DNA of 64,000 nucleotides. Source: an uncultured beta proteobacterium. GTDB taxonomy: Bacteria; Pseudomonadota; Gammaproteobacteria; Burkholderiales; Burkholderiaceae_C. A model generated the notes under the pieces. It did not search any database. It was not told where the DNA came from and saw only the letters and a list, made by a program, of their open reading frames with translations. Below are positions 8,391 to 16,099 of the stretch, one piece after another. Position numbers and translations under genes: made by a program. The stretch spans positions 1 through 64,000 of the forward strand of contig CAIMSP010000153.1 in NCBI GenBank assembly GCA_903844215.1, in the 5' to 3' direction. Each line of letters begins with the position of its first letter. Position 1 is the stretch's first letter.

Positions 8391-8677
8391 CGCACATCAT
8401 CTTGTCGGTACAGGTGAAGGCCGACTTTGAGCGTATTTTTGATTTTCTATTCGAGTACGCAGCGGATACCAGCGTGGCGCGCATCCAGGAGATCGTGGCC
8501 GCGATCGACATTTTGCAGACCAGCCCGAAAATGGGGCGACCGGTGGCGCTGGGTCAGCGCGAACTGGTGATTTCCAAGGGCGGCGGCTACCTGGCCTTGT
8601 ACCGTTACGACCCGATCAATGACATCGCCTATGTGCTGAGCGTGAAAAGCCAGCGTGAGCAAGACTACAAAAAATGA
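8387..8677 (+). CDS. ParE/RelE-superfamily toxin
   Basis: A 96-residue toxin of the RelE/ParE superfamily (plasmid-stabilisation type). Visible family features are the two N-terminal helices (VKADFERIFDFLFEYAAD), the central PKMGRPVALGQRELVISKGG and the strand pair YLALYRYDPINDIAYVLSVK ending in SQREQDY. Members inhibit DNA gyrase (ParE) or cleave ribosome-bound mRNA (RelE), and the sequence does not decide which. It starts within the antitoxin stop (ATGA), and its own stop overlaps the glyS start (ATGA at 8674-8677). The toxin is therefore translationally joined to an essential aminoacyl-tRNA synthetase subunit. Confidence 0.82.
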   Translation: MTHIILSVQVKADFERIFDFLFEYAADTSVARIQEIVAAIDILQTSPKMGRPVALGQRELVISKGGGYLALYRYDPINDIAYVLSVKSQREQDYKK

Positions 8678-10812
8678 GCACACAAAATTTACTCGTCGAA
8701 CTGTTCGTTGAAGAACTCCCGCCCAAGGCGCTGAAAACCTTGGGCGAGGCTTTCGCCAACGGCGTTTTTAATGGACTTGAAAAACACCATCTCGTGTTGC
8801 GCGCTGAAGTGGTCAAGCTCCAGTCATTTGCCAGCCCGCGCCGACTCGCGGTTTGGATTCCTGCCGTTCTTGGCGTTGCCGTTAGCCGCGCGTCATCGCA
8901 AAAGCTCATGCCAACCAGCGTCGGGCTGGACGCGCAGGGCAATGCCACGCCGGCCTTGTTGAAAAAGCTCCAGGCGCTGGGCGCGGATGCGTCGGCGGTC
9001 GCCGGCCTGAAGCGCGCGCCCGACGGCAAAGCCGAAGCGCTGTTTTTTGAGAGCATGGTCAAGGGGGCGACGCTGGCCCAGGGGCTGCAAGCGGCGCTGA
9101 CCGAGGCCATCGCCAAACTGCCGATCCCGAAGGTGATGAGCTACCAGTTGGAGAGTGGTTGCGAGTTGCCGGGCTGGAGCAGCGTGAGTTTTGTGCGCCC
9201 CGCCCACGGCCTGGTGGCGCTGCATGGCAGTGACGTCGTGCCGGTGGAGGCGCTGGGCCTGAAGGCCGGCCGTCACACCCAGGGCCACCGCTTTGAAGCG
9301 CGCATCTCGCCGGTGCTGCTGGCCAACGCCGACAGCTACGCCGCCACGCTGGAAGTGGACGGCGCCGTGATCGCGTCGTTCGCCAAGCGCAGGGATGAGA
9401 TTGCCCGGCAACTGGCGCAGGCCGCTGCCAAGCTCGGTGGCGGCTGCAAACCCATCGAGGACGACGCCCTGCTGGACGAGGTGACGGGCCTGGTGGAGCG
9501 GCCCAACGTGCTGCTGTGCCAGTTCGAGCCGCAGTTTCTCGACGTGCCGCAGGAATGCCTGATCCTGACCATGAAGGCGAACCAGAAATACTTCCCGCTG
9601 CTCGACGCCACGGGCAAGCTGACGAACCAATTCCTGGTGGTGAGCAACATCAGCCCGGACGATGCCTCGCAGGTGATCGGCGGCAACGAGCGCGTCGTGC
9701 GCCCGCGCTTGGCCGACGCCAAGTTCTTCTTCGACCAGGACCGCAAGAAGACGCTGGCCTCGCGCGTGGCGGCGCTGGACAAGGTGGTTTATCACAACAA
9801 GCTGGGCAGTCAGGGCGAGAGATCGGCACGCGTGCGCGCCATCGCCCAGGCCATCGGACAACAACTCGGCGGTGCCGCGCTGGCGGCCCAGGCCGACCAG
9901 GCCGCGCTGCTGGCCAAGACCGATCTGCTCACCGACATGGTGGGCGAGTTCCCCGAGTTGCAGGGCATCATGGGCGGCTACTACGCGCGCCACGATGGCC
10001 TGAGCGAAGCCATCGCCTGCGCGATTGAAGACCACTACAAGCCGCGCTTTGCCGGTGACGCCTTGCCGCGCCATCAGGTCGGCATCGTGGTGGCGCTGGC
10101 CGACAAACTCGAAACCCTGGTGGGCATGTTCGGCATCGGCAATCTGCCCACCGGCGACAAGGACCCGTTTGCGCTGCGCCGTCATGCGCTGGGCGTGATT
10201 CGCATGCTGAGCGAAGCCGATCTGGCGCTGGACCTGGGTGCGCTGTTGCGCGCCGCCTACGCGGCGTTCGGTGACAAGCTGCCCGCCGACGCCACGACTG
10301 CGCTGGAGGCACTGCAGCAGTTCATCTACGACCGTCTCGCCGGTTCCCTGCGCGAGCAGGGCTACAGTGCGCGGGAAGTGGACGCCGTGCTGGCCCTGAA
10401 GCCGCAGCGCCTGGGCGACGTGCCCAAGCGCCTGGCAGCGGTGCGCGCCTTCGCCGCGCTGCCCGAAGCGCCGGCCCTGGCGGCGGCGAACAAGCGCATC
10501 GGCAACATCCTGAAAAAAGCCCCGCCGGTGGACCCGCATGTGAGCGAGGTGCTGCTGCAGGAAGCGGCAGAAATGGCGCTGTACGGCGCCATGAAATCGG
10601 CGCTGCCACAGGCCGACGCGCTGTTCGAGGCCGGCGATTACACGGCCTCGCTGCAATCCCTGGCGGCACTGCGCGCACCGGTGGACGCCTTCTTCGACGG
10701 CGTCATGGTCAACGCCGAACAACTCGATTTGCGCCTGAACCGTCAAGGCCTGTTGCAGACCTTGCACAACGCCATGAACCGGGTCGCGGACCTGTCCAAG
10801 CTGGCGGCATGA
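8674..10812 (+). CDS. glyS: Glycyl-tRNA synthetase beta subunit
   Basis: The 712-residue tRNA-binding beta subunit of heterotetrameric GlyRS. The N-terminus (STQNLLVELFVEELPPKALK) and the internal MKANQKYFPLLD and NERVVRPRLADAKFFFDQDRKK blocks are family hallmarks, and the length is normal. The start overlaps the toxin stop codon (ATGA), so it is read as the last gene of antitoxin-toxin-glyS, an unusual position. Its partner glyQ ends 1.8 kb upstream. Whether glyS also has its own promoter inside the toxin-antitoxin genes cannot be read here. Confidence 0.97.
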   Translation: MSTQNLLVELFVEELPPKALKTLGEAFANGVFNGLEKHHLVLRAEVVKLQSFASPRRLAVWIPAVLGVAVSRASSQKLMPTSVGLDAQGNATPALLKKLQALGADASAVAGLKRAPDGKAEALFFESMVKGATLAQGLQAALTEAIAKLPIPKVMSYQLESGCELPGWSSVSFVRPAHGLVALHGSDVVPVEALGLKAGRHTQGHRFEARISPVLLANADSYAATLEVDGAVIASFAKRRDEIARQLAQAAAKLGGGCKPIEDDALLDEVTGLVERPNVLLCQFEPQFLDVPQECLILTMKANQKYFPLLDATGKLTNQFLVVSNISPDDASQVIGGNERVVRPRLADAKFFFDQDRKKTLASRVAALDKVVYHNKLGSQGERSARVRAIAQAIGQQLGGAALAAQADQAALLAKTDLLTDMVGEFPELQGIMGGYYARHDGLSEAIACAIEDHYKPRFAGDALPRHQVGIVVALADKLETLVGMFGIGNLPTGDKDPFALRRHALGVIRMLSEADLALDLGALLRAAYAAFGDKLPADATTALEALQQFIYDRLAGSLREQGYSAREVDAVLALKPQRLGDVPKRLAAVRAFAALPEAPALAAANKRIGNILKKAPPVDPHVSEVLLQEAAEMALYGAMKSALPQADALFEAGDYTASLQSLAALRAPVDAFFDGVMVNAEQLDLRLNRQGLLQTLHNAMNRVADLSKLAA

Positions 10813-10858
10813 GCGCTATGCACCTGCGCGCAGCATTTCACGTTGAACTTGGCTCGCC

Positions 10859-11275
10859 ATGAATCCGGCTCTCGATCAGGAACTTGTTGACGCCGCAATC
10901 GCCCTGGCACTGCGGAGATACCCCGTGGGCGAGGCCATCGTTGCCGCCCTGCGCACCAATTCAGGAAAAATTCTCACGAGTGTGTGTGCGCAGGCGAGGG
11001 TCGATTCGGCAAACCTTTGCGCGGAAACAGGGTCTATCTGTGAAGCCCACAAAATCGACGAATCGGTCGTCGCCAGCGCCTGTCTTTATCGAGAGTCTGA
11101 ACTGTTTCCATTTCGTGTTCTTCCCGCTTGCGGGATTTGTCAGGAACGTTTGGCCTACTGGGGTTTGAATGTTCAGATTGCGGTACCCTTGAATGAAGTC
11201 GGTAACGAGAAAATATGGCAAGCCAAAACGTTACGGCAGCTTCGCCCCTTCTATTGGGGTGAGGCGGTCGACTAG
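10859..11275 (+). CDS. Cytidine-deaminase-like zinc protein
   Basis: A 138-residue protein of the cytidine deaminase fold. The two zinc-site motifs are present in the order and spacing of small CDA/blasticidin-deaminase proteins: CAETGSICEAHK (Cys-Ala-Glu, residues about 56-58) and PACGICQERL (Cys-x-x-Cys, about 104-107). The substrate cannot be read; free cytidine, a modified nucleoside or a nucleoside antibiotic are all possible. The first residues (MNPALDQELVDAAIALALRR) form the usual leading helix. It lies after glyS in a small group of accessory genes before gmhB. Confidence 0.7.
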   Translation: MNPALDQELVDAAIALALRRYPVGEAIVAALRTNSGKILTSVCAQARVDSANLCAETGSICEAHKIDESVVASACLYRESELFPFRVLPACGICQERLAYWGLNVQIAVPLNEVGNEKIWQAKTLRQLRPFYWGEAVD

Positions 11276-11325
11276 CCCGAAGCACCGAATGCACCGAATC
11301 CCAATCACCGCGCAATTCAAACAAC

Positions 11326-11640
11326 ATGCCCACGCAACTGGATATTGACCGCTTCACCCTGGCGTTTCATCGCCTGGCGGTACCGCGTCTGCAAAGTGAG
11401 CCGGGACTGGTGCAACGTGCTTTGCAGACGCTGGACCGGTGGCGCGAGCAGCGTGGCCTGGATGCGCGCGATGTCTACGGACAGGAATGGCGGGAACTTT
11501 TGAGCGGTGACCTCGGGCGACTGGAGCAAGCAGTTTGCGCAGAAGATGCGCACGCTGCAACTCTGCGCGGCACCTCTCCTTTAGGTTTTGTGTTGTCACC
11601 GCAAGAGCGCACCGCCGCGCGCCGGGCCGCAGGCTTGTGA
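11326..11640 (+). CDS. Small hypothetical protein, likely partner of the DUF6036 gene
   Basis: A 104-residue protein I do not recognise. It is mostly helical by composition, rich in Arg, Leu and Glu, with a tryptophan pair (DRWREQRGL and YGQEWRELL). It ends four bases before the DUF6036 nucleotidyltransferase starts, so the two form a compact two-gene unit of the kind seen in antitoxin/toxin or substrate/modifier pairs. No DNA-binding motif is clear. A function as antitoxin is inference from position only. Confidence 0.6.
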   Translation: MPTQLDIDRFTLAFHRLAVPRLQSEPGLVQRALQTLDRWREQRGLDARDVYGQEWRELLSGDLGRLEQAVCAEDAHAATLRGTSPLGFVLSPQERTAARRAAGL

Positions 11641-11643
11641 AGC

Positions 11644-12180
11644 ATGCAACGCTCTGAAGTCGAACACGTGCTACGCGCCGCCGCAGCGATCTCGCAGGAG
11701 AAGTCGTTCGTTTTGGTCGGCAGCCAGGCGGTGTTGCTGCTGCTCGAGAAACCACCTGCGGCCTTGCTGCTGTCGGCCGAGTTGGATCTTTATCCCGCGC
11801 TGCACCCGGAAAAATCTGACCTGATTGATGGTGCGATTGGCGCCTTGTCAACGTTCCATGACACCTTCGGTTACCACGCTGACGGAGTCGGACCCGAAAC
11901 TGCGGTCATGCCGCCAGACTGGATGCGGCGTGCGCACCTGACCTACTTGGGTGAAGTGACGGCGATCTGTCCGGAGTTGCACGATCTCGCAGTATCCAAG
12001 TGCGTCGCCGGCAGGGACAAGGATGCGGACTTTGTGCGGGTGCTGATTCAGGCGGGTCTGTTGGACTTCAATACATTGAAAGAGCGTATCGGAATGCTTG
12101 ACAAAGAATCTTGTTCTGTACAACAAACCCTCGACTGGGCTGAACGACGCAGGAATGAAGCAATGGAGTTCAAACCATGA
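11644..12180 (+). CDS. DUF6036-type nucleotidyltransferase-fold protein
   Basis: A 178-residue protein resembling the DUF6036/MNT-like nucleotidyltransferases often found in toxin-antitoxin or defence contexts. The glycine-serine loop FVLVGSQAVLLLLE (about 20-33) and the following acidic strand SAELDLYP (about 40-47) correspond to the GS...(D/E)xD metal site. A helix with LHDLAVSKCVAGRDKDADFV (about 113-132) is typical of this group. It follows a 104-residue partner by four bases and overlaps gmhB by ATGA at its end. The target is unknown. Confidence 0.65.
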   Translation: MQRSEVEHVLRAAAAISQEKSFVLVGSQAVLLLLEKPPAALLLSAELDLYPALHPEKSDLIDGAIGALSTFHDTFGYHADGVGPETAVMPPDWMRRAHLTYLGEVTAICPELHDLAVSKCVAGRDKDADFVRVLIQAGLLDFNTLKERIGMLDKESCSVQQTLDWAERRRNEAMEFKP

Positions 12181-12722
12181 AGCTCATCATCCTCGACCGC
12201 GACGGCACCATCAACGCCGACAGCGACGATTTCGTCAAATCGCCCGAGGAGTGGATACCGCTGCCCGGCGCGCTCGAGGCCATTGCCAAGCTCAATCACG
12301 CCGGCTGGCATGTGGTGGTGGCGTCGAACCAGTCGGGGCTGGGGCGCGGGCTGTTCGACGTGGCGGCACTCAACGCCATGCACGCCAAGATGAACAAGCT
12401 GCTGGCGGCGCAGGGCGGGCGCATCGACGCGGTGTTCTATTGCCCGCATTCGGCCGACGAACATTGCCACTGCCGCAAACCCGCGCCCGGTCTGTTTGAG
12501 CAGATCGGCGAGCGCTACAACGTGGACCTGAAAGACGTGGCCGTGGTGGGCGACAGCCAGCGCGACTTGACCGGTGGCGCCGCCGTGGGTTGCGCGCCGC
12601 ACCTGGTGCTCACCGGCAAGGGCGCACAGTACCGTGGCCGAGAATTGCCAAGCGGATTTCCCCCCGGCACGAAGGTGCACGAGGACCTGATGGCCTTTGC
12701 CGATTTCATTCTTTCGCGTTAG
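12177..12722 (+). CDS. gmhB: D-glycero-D-manno-heptose-1,7-bisphosphate 7-phosphatase
   Basis: A 181-residue HAD phosphatase of ADP-heptose biosynthesis for the lipopolysaccharide inner core. HAD motifs are LDRDGTINAD (nucleophile and acid Asp), VASNQSGLGRG, KPAPGLF (Lys) and VVGDSQRDLTGG. The GmhB zinc knuckle is visible in YCPHSADEHCHCRKPAPG. It starts within the stop of the preceding DUF6036 gene, and the acyltransferase gene follows by seven bases, so gmhB and the plsC-like gene probably share an operon, as in other Burkholderiales. Confidence 0.93.
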   Translation: MKLIILDRDGTINADSDDFVKSPEEWIPLPGALEAIAKLNHAGWHVVVASNQSGLGRGLFDVAALNAMHAKMNKLLAAQGGRIDAVFYCPHSADEHCHCRKPAPGLFEQIGERYNVDLKDVAVVGDSQRDLTGGAAVGCAPHLVLTGKGAQYRGRELPSGFPPGTKVHEDLMAFADFILSR

Positions 12723-12729
12723 GTTTTTC

Positions 12730-13464
12730 ATGCGACTGCTTCGTTCCCTGCTGCACTTTTTCTGGATGGGTGTGACGGTCATTCCCTGGGCCCTGGCCGT
12801 GGTGCTGACGGCCCCCTTTGTCAGTCGCGACACCGTGTACAAGATGTGCGCTGCCTGGCTCACGCTGGCGGTGAACAGCGGCACGCTCTTGCTGGGCATT
12901 CACAACCGCGTCAGCGGCATGGAAAACCTGCCGACCGAGAAGACCAGTCCGGCGGTTCTGCTGGTGAAACACCAGTCCACCTGGGAGACTTTTTCCATGG
13001 TGGCGCTGATGCCGCATCCGCTGGCCTTTGTGTTCAAGCGCGAACTGCTCTACATCCCGTTCTTCGGCTGGGCCATGGGCCGCATGGACATGATTCACAT
13101 CGACCGCAGCCAGCGCGCGCAGGCGTTCAACAAGGTGGTGGAGCAGGGCAAGCGACTGCTCGCGCGCGGCACCTGGGTCATCATGTTTCCGGAAGGCACG
13201 CGCATTGCGCGCGGCCAAAAGGGCCACTACAAAACCGGCGGCACGCGTCTGGCCATCGAGACCGGTGCGCCGGTCATTCCGGTGGCCGTGACCTCGGCCA
13301 AATGCTGGCCGCGCAAGGCCTTCCTCAAAACCCCGGGCGTGGTTGACATCTCGATTGGCAAGCCCATTCCCAGCGCCGGGCGCCAGCCCGAGGAGTTGAT
13401 GCGCGAGGTCGAGGCCTGGATCGAAGCCGAGATGCGCCGCCTCGACCCGCAGGCCTACCGCTGA
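12730..13464 (+). CDS. 1-acyl-sn-glycerol-3-phosphate acyltransferase (PlsC-like)
   Basis: A 244-residue membrane-associated acyltransferase that would convert lysophosphatidic acid to phosphatidic acid. Start ATG 12730 (MRLLRSLLHFFWMGVTVIPW) puts a hydrophobic helix at the N-terminus. Motif I reads KHQSTWETF, with Glu where many relatives have Asp in the HX4D box; motif III is MFPEGTRIARG and motif IV GAPVIPVAV. It lies 7 bases after gmhB and 8 bases before the YgjP-like peptidase gene, a compact envelope-related unit. Confidence 0.9.
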   Translation: MRLLRSLLHFFWMGVTVIPWALAVVLTAPFVSRDTVYKMCAAWLTLAVNSGTLLLGIHNRVSGMENLPTEKTSPAVLLVKHQSTWETFSMVALMPHPLAFVFKRELLYIPFFGWAMGRMDMIHIDRSQRAQAFNKVVEQGKRLLARGTWVIMFPEGTRIARGQKGHYKTGGTRLAIETGAPVIPVAVTSAKCWPRKAFLKTPGVVDISIGKPIPSAGRQPEELMREVEAWIEAEMRRLDPQAYR

Positions 13465-13471
13465 GATCCCC

Positions 13472-14431
13472 ATGGCCTTGCTGCAGCGACTGTTTCAGTA
13501 CACGCTGGATTTGTTTGATCCGCAGCCGCAGCCCGTTGCCCCGGTCAAGCCGAAGCGGGCCCGGGCGGTGACACCGAAACGCGCAAAAATCAGCACCCCG
13601 CAAGACGCCGCGCCCGCGATGGCGCCGGCCGAGGACCTGTGGCGCGGCGGCTCGGATGAATCCGCGTTTCGCCATCCCCGCGCCAGCCGCGAGCTGCGTC
13701 TGGGTGAGACCCTGGTGGCCTACGAGTTCAAGCGCGGCAAGCGGCGCACCATCGGCTTTTCGGTCGGACCCGATGGCCTGGCGGTGAGCGCCCCCAAGTG
13801 GTCGCCGCTGTACGAAGTGGACGCGGCGGTGCGCGAGAAGGCCGACTGGATCTTGAAGAAACTGCAGCAGTCGCGCCAGCGCCAGGCACGCCTGGAGTCG
13901 GCGCGCATCGAGTGGAAGGACGGCGCGACGCTGCCGTTCCTGGGGGACGCGGTGACGCTGGTGCTGGACCCCAGCCATGCGTTTTTGGCCGTGGGCGCCG
14001 AGCTCAAATCCGAGGCGGATGCGGTCTCAGGCGAGCTGCGACGCACGCTGCACATCGGTCTGGCGCGCCAGGCCACGCAGCAGCAGATTCGCGACGCGGT
14101 GCAGGCCTGGCTCATGCGCCAGGCCAAGCGCGTCTTTGCCGAGCGCCTGAACCACTACGCACCGCAGCTCGGTGTGCAGTGGCAGCGCTTGTCGCTGAGC
14201 AATGCCGGCACGCGCTGGGGCAGTGCCAAGTCCGACGGCTCGATTCGCCTGAATTGGCGCTTGATTCACTTCAAACTCAGCGTCATCGATTACGTGGTGG
14301 CGCATGAGCTCAGCCACCTGCGCGTGATGGACCACAGTCCGCGCTTTTGGGACACGGTGCGCACCGTGGTTCCCGACTACGCTGCGCTGCGCGGCCAGCT
14401 CAAGGACGACGGGCTGCCGCGCTGGCAATGA
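13472..14431 (+). CDS. YgjP/SprT-like M48-type metallopeptidase (DUF45)
   Basis: A 319-residue member of the YgjP-like (DUF45) family. The zinc-binding HELSHLRVMDHSPRFW (about 272-287) gives HExxH-type ligands and the third His, and NAGTRWGSAKSDGSIRLNWRL is the family signature. The first ~70 residues are a proline- and lysine-rich extension not found in all members. The substrate is unknown. It closes the gmhB-plsC operon and converges on the MBL-fold gene. Confidence 0.87.
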   Translation: MALLQRLFQYTLDLFDPQPQPVAPVKPKRARAVTPKRAKISTPQDAAPAMAPAEDLWRGGSDESAFRHPRASRELRLGETLVAYEFKRGKRRTIGFSVGPDGLAVSAPKWSPLYEVDAAVREKADWILKKLQQSRQRQARLESARIEWKDGATLPFLGDAVTLVLDPSHAFLAVGAELKSEADAVSGELRRTLHIGLARQATQQQIRDAVQAWLMRQAKRVFAERLNHYAPQLGVQWQRLSLSNAGTRWGSAKSDGSIRLNWRLIHFKLSVIDYVVAHELSHLRVMDHSPRFWDTVRTVVPDYAALRGQLKDDGLPRWQ

Positions 14432-14459
14432 AGAATGGCCGTCGCGCCCCGCCACAACC

Positions 14460-15533
14460 TCAGGTCGCTGCAAGGGCAAAGCGATACACGCCGTCGCCAT
14501 CGAGTGAGCGCTGCAGCCGGCCCTCAAACCACAGCGCATGCAGATGCGCCACCGACTCGCCCATGGCAAAGGTGGTCTGGTGCAGATCGAGCGCGCGCTT
14601 GAACAGCACCATCAGCATGTCGGCGGCGCTGTGCGGGCGTTCGCTGCAGGCCTGCAGCACCTCGGCCAGGCGGTCGCGGTGGTGTTGCGCCAGTTGGTCC
14701 AGGCGCGTGTGCAGCCCTCGGAAGGGTTTGCCGTGCGAGGGCAGCGTGAGCGTGTCGGGGTCGAGTGCGCGGTATCGTTCCAGTGAGGTGAGGAACAGCT
14801 TGAGCGGGTTCGATTCGGGCTCGATGTCATAGACGCTGACATTCGTGGAGATGCGCGGCAGCACCATGTCGCCTGAGATCAGCATCTTGGTCTGGGCGCA
14901 ATACAGCGCAATGTGTTCCGGCGCGTGGCCGTAGCCGCTGATGCAGCGCCAATGCGTGCGCTGCGCGCCGCTGCCGATGGCGATCAGGTCGCCGTCCATC
15001 ATGCGCCGGTAGCTCGGCGGCACGGCCGGCACCATGCTCGGGTAATAGCCCATGCGCGCGCGGATTTTTTCCAGGTCTTGCGGGTCGCTCAGGCCATGCG
15101 CGGCAAAGAACCGGGCCGCAGCCTCGCCACCGAAACCGGTGGTGCTGAGGCAGGCCATGCGCGCGGCGTTGTAGTCGGTGGAGCTGATCCACAGCGGCGC
15201 TTGCCAGCGCTCGCACAGCCAGGAGGCCAGGCCGATGTGGTCCGGGTGCATGTGGGTCACGATCACGCGCAGTATCGGCAGGCCGTCGAGCTCGTTGGCA
15301 AACACCGATTCCCACTGGGCCTTGGATTCTTCCTTGCTGATGCAGCAGTCAACCACGCTCCAGCCCTGGCGCCCGTCAAGCTCATCGCGCAGCAGCCACA
15401 GGTTGATGTGGTTCAGCGCGAACGGCAGTCCCATGCGCAGCCATTTCACGCCGGGCGCCAGTTCCAGCGCGCGGCCGACGGCGGGCAGTTCGTCGCCCCA
15501 GGGGTAGTGGAGCTGGTTTTCGAGTTCGTTCAT
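14460..15533 (-). CDS. MBL-fold metallo-hydrolase
   Basis: A 357-residue metallo-beta-lactamase-fold hydrolase. The metal site is complete: THMHPDHIG, then GYGHAPEHIAL, LISGDMVLPRIS and LTLPSHGKPF. The C-terminal ~90 residues are helical, as in LACTB2-like hydrolases. It is divergent from the LiuR-like regulator, and the 24-bp palindrome at 15567-15590 lies 34 bases before its start codon, so it is probably controlled with the acyl-CoA genes. A thioester hydrolase role would suit the setting but is inference. Confidence 0.85.
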   Translation of the reverse strand: MNELENQLHYPWGDELPAVGRALELAPGVKWLRMGLPFALNHINLWLLRDELDGRQGWSVVDCCISKEESKAQWESVFANELDGLPILRVIVTHMHPDHIGLASWLCERWQAPLWISSTDYNAARMACLSTTGFGGEAAARFFAAHGLSDPQDLEKIRARMGYYPSMVPAVPPSYRRMMDGDLIAIGSGAQRTHWRCISGYGHAPEHIALYCAQTKMLISGDMVLPRISTNVSVYDIEPESNPLKLFLTSLERYRALDPDTLTLPSHGKPFRGLHTRLDQLAQHHRDRLAEVLQACSERPHSAADMLMVLFKRALDLHQTTFAMGESVAHLHALWFEGRLQRSLDGDGVYRFALAAT

Positions 15534-15566
15534 GGATCTTGGAGCGGGTGTTGAGTCTGGTTCATA

Positions 15567-15590
15567 ATTGACGTTTACGTAAACGTCAAT
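15567..15590. promoter_or_regulatory. Perfect 24-bp palindrome, probable LiuR-type operator
   Basis: The half ATTGACGTTTAC is followed directly by its exact reverse complement GTAAACGTCAAT. Operators of MerR-family LiuR/AcdR regulators of leucine and acyl-CoA catabolism have this TTGACGTnnACGTCAA shape. It lies between the MBL-fold gene (start 15533, minus) and the MerR gene (start 15704, plus), placed to control both directions. Confidence 0.75.
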
Positions 15591-15703
15591 GGAGTGATCG
15601 TCATTGTAGGTGGGCTTGGCCCGCCAGCCTGTCTTTAATCCGTTGAGGACCGAGCCCGCGCTGCGCGTGGCTTTGGACTGTCCCGCAAGAAGAGTTGAAA
15701 TTC

Positions 15704-16099
15704 ATGAGCATCACCTACACCATCAGCGACCTGGCCAAAGAATTCGATCTGACGACCCGGGCGATTCGCTTCTATGAAGACATGGGTCTGTTGCAGCCCG
15801 AGCGCTCCGGTCCGGGTGGCCGCAACCGCGTTTACTCGACGCGGGACCGGGCACGCCTGAAGCTCACGCTGCGCGCCAAGCGCCTGGGCTTGAGCCTGAC
15901 CGAGGCCAAAGACATCATCGACATGTACGACAGCCCGCGCGACACCGGCGCGCAACTGAAGAAGTTCCTGCAGGTGCTGGCCTTGCATCGAGTGCAACTG
16001 GAAGATCAGATGGCCGACCTGCAGGCCAACCTGGAAGAGGTCAAGGAGCACGAGCGCGAAACCCGCGCGCTGCTGGCCAAGGCGCAGAAGAAGGCATGA
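15704..16099 (+). CDS. liuR: LiuR-like MerR-family transcriptional regulator
   Basis: A 131-residue MerR-family regulator. The winged helix reads TYTISDLAKEFDLTTRAIRF, then YEDMGLLQPERSG and GRNRVYSTRDRARLKL. A coiled-coil dimerisation helix runs from about residue 80 to the lysine-rich end. No cysteine metal site is present, which fits the LiuR/AcdR branch that senses acyl-CoA state rather than metals. ATG 15704 is chosen over a TTG nine bases earlier. A perfect palindrome lies 114 bases upstream, and the thioesterase and isovaleryl-CoA dehydrogenase genes follow. Confidence 0.88.
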   Translation: MSITYTISDLAKEFDLTTRAIRFYEDMGLLQPERSGPGGRNRVYSTRDRARLKLTLRAKRLGLSLTEAKDIIDMYDSPRDTGAQLKKFLQVLALHRVQLEDQMADLQANLEEVKEHERETRALLAKAQKKA

